DNA of 39,021 nucleotides from a virus. Each line of letters begins with the position of its first letter. The stretch's first letter is position 1. The notes beneath the pieces are model-generated. The model was given only the letters and a program-made list of their open reading frames with translations. It ran no database searches and was not told where the DNA came from. Below, in pieces: positions 6,470 through 14,139 of this stretch. The stretch covers positions 1 to 39,021 of IMG/VR virus record IMGVR_UViG_3300003314_000003. One strand, written 5' to 3'. Made by a program: the position numbers and the translations under genes.

Positions 6470-6727
6470 ATGAGTTTGTTTAACCAATCAGGGGTTGTCC
6501 ATCAGGATCCTCAGCATACACATGTTGTAAGGAGGGATCAGGATATGGAACCCAAAACCATTAAAAGTGGTAATGCCACTTTACGCATTCATTCACCTAT
6601 AGCTCACATGAGTCACCAAGAAAAGAAAGAATGGTTCCAGGATGAATATAAAAAAGGGAACCCCGTTGTACACAACATAGTTAAAACTGTACGTGAACTT
6701 TCTGATCGATCAAGGTCTAGCAATTAG
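6470..6727 (+). CDS. Unknown early protein
   Basis: A hydrophilic protein of 85 aa from the ATG at 6470, which follows GGAGGAGG at short spacing. A second ATG at 6545 has AAGGAGG nine bases upstream and would give 60 aa (MEPKTIKSGNATLRIHSPI). Either start is possible. The C-terminal half is the more family-like part (SHQEKKEWFQDEYKKGNP). There is no membrane segment and I do not recognise a function. Confidence 0.65.
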   Translation: MSLFNQSGVVHQDPQHTHVVRRDQDMEPKTIKSGNATLRIHSPIAHMSHQEKKEWFQDEYKKGNPVVHNIVKTVRELSDRSRSSN

Positions 6728-6808
6728 AAAGCTATGAAAAATTTCCTCCACGACTACAATAGTACTAAATCACAACAATATCATTGGTAATTAAAGGAGT
6801 TGAATATT

Positions 6809-7327
6809 GTGTCTATTGGTAAAGAAATCAAAAGAACTCGGATTGAAGCAGGTGATAGCCAATTAAAACTTAGCATGGATGCTAATGTTTCTAGAGAATC
6901 TATATCTGCATACGAGACAGACAGGGCAGAAACACCATCCGATATTTATCAACATGCCATGGGGAGGTATGACAACCCTCTACTAGCTGTAGAAGCAGCA
7001 ACAAATTATTACGGATCAACTTTCTTACCATACCTAAACGGAAAAAATGCGGACTTGCATCGAGCATCCGTCACGATGAAAAACGAAGAAGAGCTCGAAG
7101 AGGCAATTGAAGCCTTAAAAAAGATCAAACCTTTACTTTCGAAATGTCCTTCTGCAGTTAGCGAGTTTGAAAAGCAAGATTTAATGAATGCAGCTGAAGA
7201 AGTAGCCGAATCAATGACAGCTGGATTTCACTTCTTAATCTCCCTTAAAGAATACGGGATCAGCTGGAATGATGTGTGGGCTGCACATAAGAAAGAATTA
7301 ATTTCCAAAGGTTATGTCTCAAATTAA
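6809..7327 (+). CDS. XRE-family early regulator with C-terminal helical domain
   Basis: The GTG at 6809 is preferred, with AAAGGAG nine bases upstream; the TTG at 6800 touches that ribosome site. The 172-aa product has an N-terminal helix-turn-helix (about residues 4-55, containing GDSQLKLSMDANVSRESISA and YETDR). A predominantly helical C-terminal region of about 110 residues follows (motifs EEAIEALKKIKPLL and AEEVAESMTAGFHFL). Such proteins in early phage operons are usually transcription regulators. The C-terminal domain is not recognised. Confidence 0.75.
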   Translation: MSIGKEIKRTRIEAGDSQLKLSMDANVSRESISAYETDRAETPSDIYQHAMGRYDNPLLAVEAATNYYGSTFLPYLNGKNADLHRASVTMKNEEELEEAIEALKKIKPLLSKCPSAVSEFEKQDLMNAAEEVAESMTAGFHFLISLKEYGISWNDVWAAHKKELISKGYVSN

Positions 7328-7343
7328 TAAGGAGGTCGAACCA

Positions 7344-7604
7344 TTGAACATAAATGAAAACTTTTTACCTAACGACCAGTTAAAGGCAAAAAATGAAATG
7401 AATTGTGCTAACAACTGCATCACTCGTATGGAACACTCATTATATGAGGGGGAATTGGAGCAAGCCAAAAGATCTGCTGTTGATTTTCTAAATTCTATTC
7501 GTGAATTGGAGCGCATGCAAGTAGAACATGGACAGATTGATGACATGGTGAAAGCACTTAAAGATAAAGGTGTAAATGTTGAAAAAATATATAGAGCTGT
7601 ATAG
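7344..7604 (+). CDS. Unknown helical early protein
   Basis: An 86-aa product from the TTG at 7344, chosen because AGGAGG lies nine bases upstream; an ATG at 7314 is buried in the previous gene. The sequence is helical with two cysteines near the N-terminus (NCANNC) and a pattern resembling a coiled coil (GELEQAKRSAVDFLNSIREL). Function unknown. It lies 16 bp after the XRE gene in the same operon. Confidence 0.65.
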   Translation: MNINENFLPNDQLKAKNEMNCANNCITRMEHSLYEGELEQAKRSAVDFLNSIRELERMQVEHGQIDDMVKALKDKGVNVEKIYRAV

Positions 7605-7616
7605 GAGGTAAAGAGT

Positions 7617-7868
7617 ATGACGGAAGAAGAAAATTTGATGGTCTTATCTCAGATATTTAACCGAATTAAATGTGAGGAGTTTAAAGATACAAAAGCATAT
7701 CTGGAGTTTAAAAAAGATGTTCGTTATAAATTCATAGGTTATCTAAATGCTGAAGTTTATTTTGCTCTTAACGCTGGAAGAAAGATAGATCCGGAAGAGA
7801 TTAAGAGGATAGCAGAAAAGGCTGTTGATGATGTGATTGAGGAATTAAATAAGGAGGTGTCAAGATGA
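7617..7868 (+). CDS. Unknown early protein
   Basis: An 83-aa protein with AGGAGG well placed before the ATG. It is charged and helical, with a Tyr/Phe-rich middle (YKFIGYLNAEVYFALNAG) and an acidic C-terminus. Its TGA stop overlaps the ATG of the next gene (ATGA), showing translational coupling. Family not recognised. Confidence 0.65.
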   Translation: MTEEENLMVLSQIFNRIKCEEFKDTKAYLEFKKDVRYKFIGYLNAEVYFALNAGRKIDPEEIKRIAEKAVDDVIEELNKEVSR

Positions 7869-8038
7869 ATTACGTCCAGTTCGCCTCGAAACTCATGAAG
7901 GTAAGTGAAGCCAGACACCACATTCAAGAAGCTTTAGCTAACAAAGAAGGATGGGAACAAGCAAATCTAGCAGTTAAATCAAAATACAGCCAATATAAAA
8001 CTAAAACACAAAAAAAGGCAGCCAACTCAGTGAGCTGA
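7865..8038 (+). CDS. 57-aa basic early protein
   Basis: A short frame starting in the ATGA overlap with the preceding gene, behind AAGGAGGTG eight bases upstream. The product begins MNYVQFASKLMKVSEARHHI and ends in a Lys-rich tail, with a net positive charge. It could be a small nucleic-acid-binding protein, but no family is recognised. It is the last gene before the large inverted repeat. Confidence 0.6.
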   Translation: MNYVQFASKLMKVSEARHHIQEALANKEGWEQANLAVKSKYSQYKTKTQKKAANSVS

Positions 8039-8088
8039 CTACCAAAACGTCTAATTTAATAATACCATATCCTTTTTATTGGAGGCAA

Positions 8089-8189
8089 GTCAGTCTTGCC
8101 TCTCGTGGCCGAGATTGTTACTTAATCCAAACTCCTCCCTTTTCGTTTGAATTCTTCTCCACAATCTCGGCCAGGAGAGCGTGACTGAC
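8089..8189. repeat. Large imperfect inverted repeat between early genes
   Basis: TGGCCGAGATTGT (8106-8118) pairs perfectly with 8161-8173. After one mismatch, five more pairs follow (8100-8104 with 8175-8179). Beyond a small internal loop, GTCAGTC (8089-8095) pairs with GACTGAC (8183-8189). The loop is 42 nt and pyrimidine-rich, containing CTCCTCCC, an anti-ribosome-site-like sequence. It fills the 8039-8210 gap before the next operon segment. It may be an RNA leader, an operator pair or an origin structure. Confidence 0.7.
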
Positions 8190-8210
8190 GCTAGAAAGTA
8201 GGTGAGAAAT

Positions 8211-8579
8211 ATGTCAGAAGTTAATCTCGATCAGTTAGCAGGAGGAGCAGTAGCAGAACGTTTTCGTTACGAGTTAGGTAGAGTACTAGAAAACATACAA
8301 GATCCTAATACAGACCCTAAGAATAAAAGAAAAATCACGCTTACATTAACTCTTGAAGCTGATGAGAACCGTGATATTGCTAATGTGTCTGTGCAGGCAA
8401 AATCTGCATTAGCTCCAACGAAAGAAGTAACCTCGAAATTAATTATGGACACTAATTCTTCTGGGAAGGTCATTGGACAAGAATTACGATCAGGTATGAA
8501 GGGACAAACTTATATCGATGAAGATAACGATGTTGCGCAAGATAATGGTGAAAAAATCGTTAACTTCCAAAACAAATAA
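8211..8579 (+). CDS. Unknown early phage protein paired with the DUF2303-like gene
   Basis: A 122-aa protein from the ATG at 8211, six bases after AGGTG; the GTG at 8202 overlaps that site. A central segment (KRKITLTLTLEADENRDIAN) predicts beta strands, and a polar tail follows. Proteins of this appearance commonly precede DUF2303-type proteins in Firmicute phage early regions, as here with a 21-bp gap. The function is unknown. A role in DNA recombination or replication is only a guess from context. Confidence 0.7.
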   Translation: MSEVNLDQLAGGAVAERFRYELGRVLENIQDPNTDPKNKRKITLTLTLEADENRDIANVSVQAKSALAPTKEVTSKLIMDTNSSGKVIGQELRSGMKGQTYIDEDNDVAQDNGEKIVNFQNK

Positions 8580-8600
8580 TAGTACTAAGGAGGAAGCACT

Positions 8601-9308
8601 TTGATTAAAGAAGCTATTCAACATATTGTGAGTTTAGGAAACAAGGAAATTAAAACTGTTAATGGTCAGGAATATGCAACCGGAAACATGCAATTGCTTC
8701 CTGAGCCTACTGTATCACCGATTGTGGTACATAGTCTGTCAGGGTTGATAGATTACATTAAGTCGAATTTCGATGGAAGCGAAGGGTTGATGATTCATGT
8801 TAAGAATCCTTCTGAAGTGGAATTGTTCTCGAGCGTTAACCAGGATTCTGAGCGTGACACATGGGTGAAAGCAGAAGCAATGCTACCGAAATTTAACTTT
8901 GATCGCTTTTATGATGTTGAGGATTTGAATATAAAACTTCAATCTTGCTTCGTTCAAACTGAGGATCGAGACATTATGTTAAAGGTAGTTGGAAATGTCC
9001 AGGAAGAAAACGTGAAATCAGCTAGTGATGATGGAGTGACCCAAACTGTAACTGCACGACACGGCGTTGCTCAAGTAGGTAATGTTCAAGTACCTAATCC
9101 AGTAAAGTTAAATCCATTCAGAACATTTATTGAAGTTGAACAACCACAAAGTGAATTTATTTTCCGAATGCAATCAGGTCCTAAAGGCGCATTGTTTGAA
9201 GCAGATGGAGGGGCTTGGAAAAATAAAGCTATGAATACAATACAGCGATTTTTAGAAACTGCTCTAGAGGATGAAATTCAAAGCGGTAAGTTACATGTAA
9301 TCGCATAA
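8601..9308 (+). CDS. DUF2303-like phage early protein
   Basis: A 235-aa protein with an AAGGAGG ribosome site and a TTG start. The N-terminal half predicts alternating beta strands and helices. The C-terminal part has PFRTFIEVEQPQSEFIFRMQ followed by ALFEADGGAWKNKA, the region I associate with the DUF2303/YfdQ family. That family is found in early regions of many temperate phages and has no established biochemical role. It lies in the replication/recombination segment, though no RecT, Erf or single-strand-binding protein is visible nearby. Family call from motif memory. Confidence 0.65.
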   Translation: MIKEAIQHIVSLGNKEIKTVNGQEYATGNMQLLPEPTVSPIVVHSLSGLIDYIKSNFDGSEGLMIHVKNPSEVELFSSVNQDSERDTWVKAEAMLPKFNFDRFYDVEDLNIKLQSCFVQTEDRDIMLKVVGNVQEENVKSASDDGVTQTVTARHGVAQVGNVQVPNPVKLNPFRTFIEVEQPQSEFIFRMQSGPKGALFEADGGAWKNKAMNTIQRFLETALEDEIQSGKLHVIA

Positions 9309-9327
9309 ACGAAACTATTATAAAGAA

Positions 9328-9414
9328 TTCTGCAGCTAGGAGTAGGATTTCCAGTCCGTTCTGCATATCTCCTAGCTGAGAATTTAAAAAAGTACCACAC
9401 ATATATGCGGTACT
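9328..9414. other. Two tandem hairpins in an intergenic leader
   Basis: The first stem pairs CAGCTAGGAG (9333-9342) with CTCCTAGCTG (9369-9378) and extends four pairs outward past a bulged G9332. The second pairs AGTACC (9391-9396) with GGTACT (9409-9414) and can extend inward past a mismatch. Neither is followed by a proper T-run. They lie between the DUF2303-like gene and the replication genes and may form an RNA processing or attenuation element. Confidence 0.55.
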
Positions 9415-9458
9415 TACAAAATTCTATACTTCTATTATATCACATGGGAGGTCAGGAT

Positions 9459-9659
9459 ATGCCTCCGAAACGAGAAAGTCCATTAGAAATTCCTATTTCA
9501 ATACCTTATTGCTACGTTTGGATGACTGAAGGGTGCCACGACCGTTCACGACTATTTAAAAAGTATGTGTCCAAGTGGATTAAAAGATCGCATCCTGAAT
9601 TGCATATGAAGCACATTAAAGGTATGAAAGCAATTTGTGAGAGGAGGGGCGATACGTGA
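9459..9659 (+). CDS. Small protein ahead of the replication genes
   Basis: A 66-aa protein from the ATG at 9459, which follows GGGAGGTC by seven bases; the ATG at 9405 lies in a hairpin and lacks a ribosome site. The product is basic and aromatic-rich (PISIPYCYVWMTEGCHDRS). Its stop overlaps the GTG of the DnaD-like gene (GTGA). Function not recognised. Confidence 0.65.
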   Translation: MPPKRESPLEIPISIPYCYVWMTEGCHDRSRLFKKYVSKWIKRSHPELHMKHIKGMKAICERRGDT

Positions 9660-10375
9660 ACTACATCAAAGAAATCAATGCCTTTTATGATTGGCTCGAA
9701 ACAAACCAGCTTTCACAATCTGACATTGTTTTATGGCATGCACTCATGCACATAAACAATAAAAGCGGATGGAAAGCACAGTTTACTGTAGCTATATCAG
9801 TCCTTGAAGTCAAAACGGGATTAACAAGGCGAACCATTGAGAGAGCAAGAAATCGACTTTACCAAGTTGGATTAATAGATTGGAAGTCACGTAAAGGTAA
9901 TCGAGCTTCTCTATATGAATTGAAAAGTCTATGCGGTAATTATGACGCACAAAAAGCCGTAAAAAATGACGTAGAGAGTGACGCGCAAGGTGTCGCGCAA
10001 CCTGTCGACATTACTAAACGAAACGAAACAAAACAAAAAGAGGAAGAGGTAACACGCGAGAATCCTGTTACAGTTTACGAACAAAACTTCGGAATCATGA
10101 AGCCACTTTTACAAGAGTCCTTTTTAGCCTGGTGCAATGATTTAGGAGATGACGTAGTTATAGCTGCTATGAAACTAGCAGTTCATAAAGGAGGACGTAC
10201 CTTCAGTTATGTTGAGTCTATTTTAAAAGAATGGATTAACGAAGGACTTGACGATCTAAATCAAATCAGGACATATGAGGAAAACAAAAAGAAAACTGTC
10301 CCTTTCCGTAAACAAAAACAACAAAAAACGGATTCTTCTCTGTTTGATGAGTTACGTAAGGAGGGAGGATCATGA
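9656..10375 (+). CDS. DnaD-domain replication initiator
   Basis: A 239-aa phage replication organiser. Residues about 10-95 form an N-terminal winged helix (SQSDIVLWHALMHINNKSGW and TGLTRRTIERARNRLYQVGL), the DNA-binding domain of phage initiators. After a charged Glu/Lys linker comes a DnaD/DnaB2-like domain (about 140-205: VYEQNFGIMKPLLQESFLAW, GGRTFSYVESILKEWINEGL), then a basic tail. Such proteins bind the origin and recruit the helicase-loader complex. The GTG start is set by GAGGAGGGG upstream and overlaps the previous stop. The two genes after it encode the helicase loader and DnaB helicase, giving a complete initiation cassette. Confidence 0.88.
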   Translation: MNYIKEINAFYDWLETNQLSQSDIVLWHALMHINNKSGWKAQFTVAISVLEVKTGLTRRTIERARNRLYQVGLIDWKSRKGNRASLYELKSLCGNYDAQKAVKNDVESDAQGVAQPVDITKRNETKQKEEEVTRENPVTVYEQNFGIMKPLLQESFLAWCNDLGDDVVIAAMKLAVHKGGRTFSYVESILKEWINEGLDDLNQIRTYEENKKKTVPFRKQKQQKTDSSLFDELRKEGGS

Positions 10376-10710
10376 AATACAAAGAGGCTGTGGATGTATT
10401 AGAAACCATTGCAGAATTGTACCCAAGTCGATTTGAAATATCTAAGAAGAAAGCTATGATTCTCATTCCACAACTAGAGAAGATGGACTACAAGGGTGTT
10501 ATGGACAACCTTTCAAACTATGTCGCAGAAAAGCCCTTTCCTCCTACTATTGCTGAAATAGCTTCATACCCAACCGAAAAGAACAACCATCTTGAAAAAG
10601 TTGAGCAGTGGAAACAAGAAGCAAAGCAAGTATCTCCTGAAACGAAGAAAAAGTTCCAGCAACAACTGCAGGAATTAGCCAAGGAGAAAAGCCATGATCC
10701 GAAACATTGA
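10372..10710 (+). CDS. Helicase loader/inhibitor of the SPP1 G39P family
   Basis: A 112-aa protein overlapping the initiator gene by 4 bp (ATGA) and the helicase gene by 17 bp. The N-terminal region (EAVDVLETIAELYPSRFEIS, then YVAEKPFPPTIAEIA) matches the helical domain of SPP1 G39P and phage loaders. The C-terminal 40 residues are charged and disordered (QVSPETKKKFQQQLQELAKE), as in G39P, where this tail holds the helicase. It should deliver the DnaB-type helicase to the initiator-bound origin. The family assignment fits both sequence pattern and gene order. Confidence 0.82.
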   Translation: MKYKEAVDVLETIAELYPSRFEISKKKAMILIPQLEKMDYKGVMDNLSNYVAEKPFPPTIAEIASYPTEKNNHLEKVEQWKQEAKQVSPETKKKFQQQLQELAKEKSHDPKH

Positions 10711-11989
10711 GGCAGAACAGGCTGTATTAGGGGCGGTTTTTCTTGAACCGACTGTGATTGAGGAATTGAAATTACAATCTGCTCACTTTGCGGATCCCAG
10801 GCACATCAAAATCTACAAAGCAATGTCAGAAGTAGCAACTAAAAACGAAGCTATAGATTTCGTAAAAGTAACGTCTGAGCTTGGAGAAGACATTAATGAT
10901 GCAGGAGGGACAACGTATTTACTTGACCTTGCCAATTCCAGTCCAAGTGCAGCAAGTTCTAAATATTACGAACAGTTAGTCTTTGATGCTTATAAGAGCA
11001 GAACAGCTCAACATTATGCTTTAAAGTTTTATGAAGAACCAGGAGTAGAAAGGTTAGATAATTTCATGACATCCCTTCAGCAATTGAGCGAAGAAGGGAT
11101 AGTGAAACAAAAGAAAACCACTCGAGACTTTCTTTTGGAAATTGCGGAAGACATGATGGATCCGGAGCAAACAGAGTCTACTGGATGCCCCACAGGATTT
11201 AGAGACTTTGATGAAATGACAGGAGGCCCTCAAAAAGGAGAGCTTTCCATCATAGCAGCAAGACCATCTATGGGAAAGACGGCATTTGCTTTGAATATAG
11301 GATGCGGGCATTGTAAGCAGCAAGGGACTTCACATATTTTTAGCTTAGAGATGGGAGCTAAAGAATTATTATTTCGAGTAATCTCTTCTGAAGCAAATAT
11401 TGATGGCATGAAATGGCGAAGCATGTTGTTTTCAGAAAAAGATTACAACCAAGGAATGCAAGCTATAGGGGATATATCTAAATGGGGATTAGAAATACAT
11501 GAAGAAATAACAACGATTGAGGAAATAAAACGAACTCTAACTCAAGCTGTTAAAGAGGATCCAGAAGGAGATCATCTTGCAATTATTGATTATCTACAGC
11601 TAATCAAAACAGCAAAGAAATACGACCGTAGGGATTTAGAGGTCGGAGATATCGCTAGAGAATTAAAACTGTTAGCTAAGAAATTAAATATCCCAATTAT
11701 TTTACTGTCTCAGCTTTCCAGAGGAGTAGAGCAAAGGCAAGATAAAAGACCTGTTAATAGCGACCTAAGAGACTCAGGAAACATTGAAGAACATGCTGAT
11801 TTAGTTGGATTCTTATACCGTGATGACTACTACGACAGTCAATCTGAAAAACAAAATATCATTGAAATAATTCTTTCTAAACAGCGTAATGGACCAATTG
11901 GCACGGTAGAATTAGCTTTTATAAAAGAGTATGGGAAGTTCGTTAACTTAGATTACCAGTATAGTGCAGAGGAGGTACCTACTGGATGA
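10694..11989 (+). CDS. dnaB: Replicative DNA helicase, DnaB family
   Basis: A 431-aa hexameric 5'-3' helicase of usual length. The N-terminal primase-interaction domain starts AEQAVLGAVFLEP (about 7-19) and includes AAGGTTYL-type residues near 70. The RecA-like C-domain has Walker A ARPSMGKT (189-196), FSLEMGAKELLFR (DnaB motif 1a/2) and Walker B LAIIDYLQLI near 298. Motif SQLSRGVEQR and the arginine-finger region DLRDSGNIEEHADLV follow. No intein or frameshift interrupts it. It is coupled to the loader gene and followed by small genes, and should drive theta replication of the phage. Confidence 0.96.
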   Translation: MIRNIEAEQAVLGAVFLEPTVIEELKLQSAHFADPRHIKIYKAMSEVATKNEAIDFVKVTSELGEDINDAGGTTYLLDLANSSPSAASSKYYEQLVFDAYKSRTAQHYALKFYEEPGVERLDNFMTSLQQLSEEGIVKQKKTTRDFLLEIAEDMMDPEQTESTGCPTGFRDFDEMTGGPQKGELSIIAARPSMGKTAFALNIGCGHCKQQGTSHIFSLEMGAKELLFRVISSEANIDGMKWRSMLFSEKDYNQGMQAIGDISKWGLEIHEEITTIEEIKRTLTQAVKEDPEGDHLAIIDYLQLIKTAKKYDRRDLEVGDIARELKLLAKKLNIPIILLSQLSRGVEQRQDKRPVNSDLRDSGNIEEHADLVGFLYRDDYYDSQSEKQNIIEIILSKQRNGPIGTVELAFIKEYGKFVNLDYQYSAEEVPTG

Positions 11990-12156
11990 ATGGGGTTTTT
12001 CGTAGGTTGAAATCTTATTATGAAGAAACGGGAGGAATCATGAGTGCCAAACAACTAACACGAGAATTTCCTCACAACCAAGAAGACATTAAAAGTGGAA
12101 TTATCTTATTTGATTTCCACTTAGATCATCTCCATAGGTCAGAATTAAGAAATTAA
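11986..12156 (+). CDS. 56-aa small protein after dnaB
   Basis: The frame starts in an ATGA overlap with the dnaB stop, with GAGGAGG about ten bases upstream. The product begins MNGVFRRLKSYYEETG and has a helix-turn-like segment MSAKQLTREFPHNQEDIKSG resembling a small helix-turn-helix. An internal ATG with GGGAGGAATC would give 38 aa. Function unknown. Confidence 0.55.
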   Translation: MNGVFRRLKSYYEETGGIMSAKQLTREFPHNQEDIKSGIILFDFHLDHLHRSELRN

Positions 12157-12171
12157 AAAGGAAGAGGTGGA

Positions 12172-12360
12172 GTGAAGTTGAGCGAACAGTTACGCAAAGG
12201 TATTGAACAGAGACGTCAATACTTGATCAATAAGCTATTAGATTTTGATTATGAGAAAACTGGTGATGGCCTCCTAATTCAAAATTTAACACTTACAGAA
12301 TTAGAGCAGATCCACCTGAATGTCAAATGCAGAATTGCTAGGGGGTTACAAACACGATGA
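12172..12360 (+). CDS. Small basic protein resembling the FbpA (Fur-regulated basic protein) domain
   Basis: A 62-aa protein. GTG at 12172 or TTG at 12178 may start it; the latter has AGAGGTG eight bases upstream. The pattern RRQYLINKLLDF followed by LTLTELEQI matches the short FbpA-type helical domain seen in Bacillus small basic proteins and phage early genes. Its stop overlaps the dUTPase ATG. Its role in a phage is unknown. Confidence 0.6.
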   Translation: MKLSEQLRKGIEQRRQYLINKLLDFDYEKTGDGLLIQNLTLTELEQIHLNVKCRIARGLQTR

Positions 12361-12839
12361 ACATGAACAAGTTATATAAAATGCAAAACATACTGGACGA
12401 ACGAATTATAATTCAACACGGATTAGAAGAAACAAATATTATTCCTAATCTATTCCTCGGTTTTAAAGTAGAACTTGCTGAATTAGCTAACGCCACAAGG
12501 TGCTTTAAACATTGGAGCATTAAACCTGCTCAAGAGAAAGAAGTCATTCTTGAAGAATATGTAGATGGGTTACATTTCGTTTTAAGCCTAGGTAACCATT
12601 TCGGCTTTACAAAGTTGGAGACAGGAGCCTTTTGGGACGGTGATCCAGTAAGCAGTATCAATGATTGTTATATTGCAGCATGTAACCTTGAAGAAGAAAC
12701 TACCCTTACAAACTATGAAAATCTTGTGGCTACATTCCTAAACCTTTCTAGAGTCTTAGGTTTTAGTTTGGAAGAAGTAGAAAAAGCTTATTACGACAAG
12801 AACGAAGTCAACCATCTACGACAAGAGAAGGGTTACTAA
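12357..12839 (+). CDS. Dimeric all-alpha dUTPase
   Basis: A 160-aa protein of the all-alpha NTP pyrophosphatase (MazG-like) dUTPase family, which hydrolyses dUTP to dUMP and pyrophosphate. Metal-binding acidic residues lie in KVELAELANATRCFKHW (ExxE) and in LEEYVDGLHFVLSLG (ExxxD). The conserved C-terminal motif AYYDKNEVNHLRQ is present. It limits uracil incorporation during phage replication and supplies dUMP. GGGGG lies near the ATG, which overlaps the preceding stop. It lies just downstream of the replication cassette, a normal place in Bacillus phages. Confidence 0.88.
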   Translation: MNMNKLYKMQNILDERIIIQHGLEETNIIPNLFLGFKVELAELANATRCFKHWSIKPAQEKEVILEEYVDGLHFVLSLGNHFGFTKLETGAFWDGDPVSSINDCYIAACNLEEETTLTNYENLVATFLNLSRVLGFSLEEVEKAYYDKNEVNHLRQEKGY

Positions 12840-12988
12840 TGGGACAGTCGATGCATGGTGCGGTGGCTACTTATCAGCTTACAGGTAAACATTTGGACGA
12901 AGCTCGAAAAGGCGCTAAGTGTGATATTAAGAACCGGAGCAAATGCGGGAAAATGGACTTCACTTGGCCGAAAGCTAGAAAACTTTAG
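12839..12988 (+). CDS. 49-aa basic small protein
   Basis: It starts in the TAATG overlap with the dUTPase stop and encodes a basic peptide with two cysteines (GAKCDIKNRSKCGKMDFTWP). The overlap supports translational coupling. No family is recognised and it could be non-functional. Confidence 0.45.
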   Translation: MGQSMHGAVATYQLTGKHLDEARKGAKCDIKNRSKCGKMDFTWPKARKL

Positions 12989-13032
12989 TCAACAAAGTAA
13001 GCATTTTGTGTAATTGAGAGGAGGAACTAATT

Positions 13033-13332
13033 TTGATTAAAGCAGTGGCCTTTGAATCAAAAGAAAATAAGGGGCATTATACAGCTGATGGTCCAGAGGT
13101 AGCATTAACCGAAGGTGATGAATACGGTGAAGTCAAGGACTTAAAGTATGCATTGGTATATGTACGAAAAGATTTAAAAACTCCAACTGCCTCAGATATA
13201 AATAACTTTTATGAGTTCATGAAAAGCTTAAATTTGTTTGATTATGAGGAGTTTAAGCACTTGTACAAGCCGGCCGAAGTAGAGTTAACTAATGAGCAAT
13301 ACCATGAGCAACGAGTTAGAAATGATTGGTGA
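13033..13332 (+). CDS. Unknown acidic protein
   Basis: A 99-aa protein from a TTG start with GAGGAGG ten bases upstream. It is acidic, with a beta-rich N-terminus (ALVYVRKDLKTPTASDINNF) and a helical C-terminus. No family recognised. The next gene starts 4 bp after its stop. Confidence 0.65.
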   Translation: MIKAVAFESKENKGHYTADGPEVALTEGDEYGEVKDLKYALVYVRKDLKTPTASDINNFYEFMKSLNLFDYEEFKHLYKPAEVELTNEQYHEQRVRNDW

Positions 13333-13336
13333 TTAG

Positions 13337-13552
13337 ATGCAGCTAACCATATTCGATGTTGAGGTCTGCAATTGCGGTTATCCAGAGTGGTATAAGAATA
13401 GGTTTGGTAGCTATGGGTACCTTCATTACGGAGAATGTATAGATTGCTGGAAACCATTATCTCAAGAGCAAGTTGATAAGTTTCTAAAAGGAAGACCTGA
13501 GAATGACTGGATTAAAGGTAAATTCAGATGGTTAGGTTATATCGTTAATTAA
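13337..13552 (+). CDS. Small putative zinc-binding protein
   Basis: A 71-aa protein with two cysteine pairs (CNCGYPEWY and ECIDCWKPL) that could bind one zinc ion. It is rich in Tyr and Trp. The ATG lies 4 bp after the previous stop with no strong ribosome site, so it is probably coupled. Phage early regions often hold such zinc-finger proteins; the target is unknown. Confidence 0.6.
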   Translation: MQLTIFDVEVCNCGYPEWYKNRFGSYGYLHYGECIDCWKPLSQEQVDKFLKGRPENDWIKGKFRWLGYIVN

Positions 13553-13569
13553 TCGAGAGGGGAATGAAA

Positions 13570-13944
13570 ATGGAAAACCAAAAAGTTTGTGACGTTCTGA
13601 ATAGCTTAGAAGTTGTCCATGAAGAAGGTGGAGATCATGCAGCATCACTAGTTGAAGCTAGTGCAGAAAACTTAAAAAAGCTAGAATCAGTTGGTATTGA
13701 TCGCAAAACAGCTCTTAAGTATGGGGACACAAACGAAACAGAGTTTTGCATACTCGCTTTAGGTTTTAGCGAGAATTATGCAGATGGCATTGAGAAAGGA
13801 AAATTGGTTAATAAAGAAGATCAGTTCACTAACCTGTTGAATGAAATGGGAGACTCTCTTTATAACGGCAAGATTATGAGAGCTGGAAGTAAGCGAAATG
13901 CCTTGATCGGTATGTTCAAGAAAGAATTATTCAGGGATGCTTAG
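13570..13944 (+). CDS. Unknown protein
   Basis: A 124-aa product from the ATG at 13570, seven bases after GAGGGG; an ATG two codons earlier is too close. It is acidic and predicted helical throughout (HAASLVEASAENLKKLESVG, GFSENYADGIEKGKL). No enzyme motif, signal peptide or membrane segment was seen. Confidence 0.6.
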   Translation: MENQKVCDVLNSLEVVHEEGGDHAASLVEASAENLKKLESVGIDRKTALKYGDTNETEFCILALGFSENYADGIEKGKLVNKEDQFTNLLNEMGDSLYNGKIMRAGSKRNALIGMFKKELFRDA

Positions 13945-13945
13945 T

Positions 13946-14122
13946 ATGAGGATTCTGTTGATATTCTGGTATTTTCTTCTATTAATCACGTTTGTATGGA
14001 GATTTTATGAAACTGTAGCTTTTGGTGAAGTGAGACCAAATACATTTGATTCGGTTATAGCTGTGATATTAGCAATATCACTCACAACAAATGTGTTTTT
14101 CATCTATTGGTACAAAGAGTAA
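13946..14122 (+). CDS. Small two-helix membrane protein
   Basis: A 58-aa protein starting one base after the previous stop. Two hydrophobic helices (ILLIFWYFLLLITFVW and VIAVILAISLTTNVFFIYWY) are joined by a polar loop. AGGGA lies eight bases before the ATG. It lies far from the lysis genes expected later, so a holin role is unlikely. Superinfection exclusion is possible but untested. Confidence 0.6.
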   Translation: MRILLIFWYFLLLITFVWRFYETVAFGEVRPNTFDSVIAVILAISLTTNVFFIYWYKE

Positions 14123-14139
14123 TTCAGGAGGTGCCTTGA

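Noticed and set aside
13946-14122. Holin in the early region
   Set aside because: Two helices fit, but it lies in the early operon far from any endolysin; lysis genes are expected downstream of the window.
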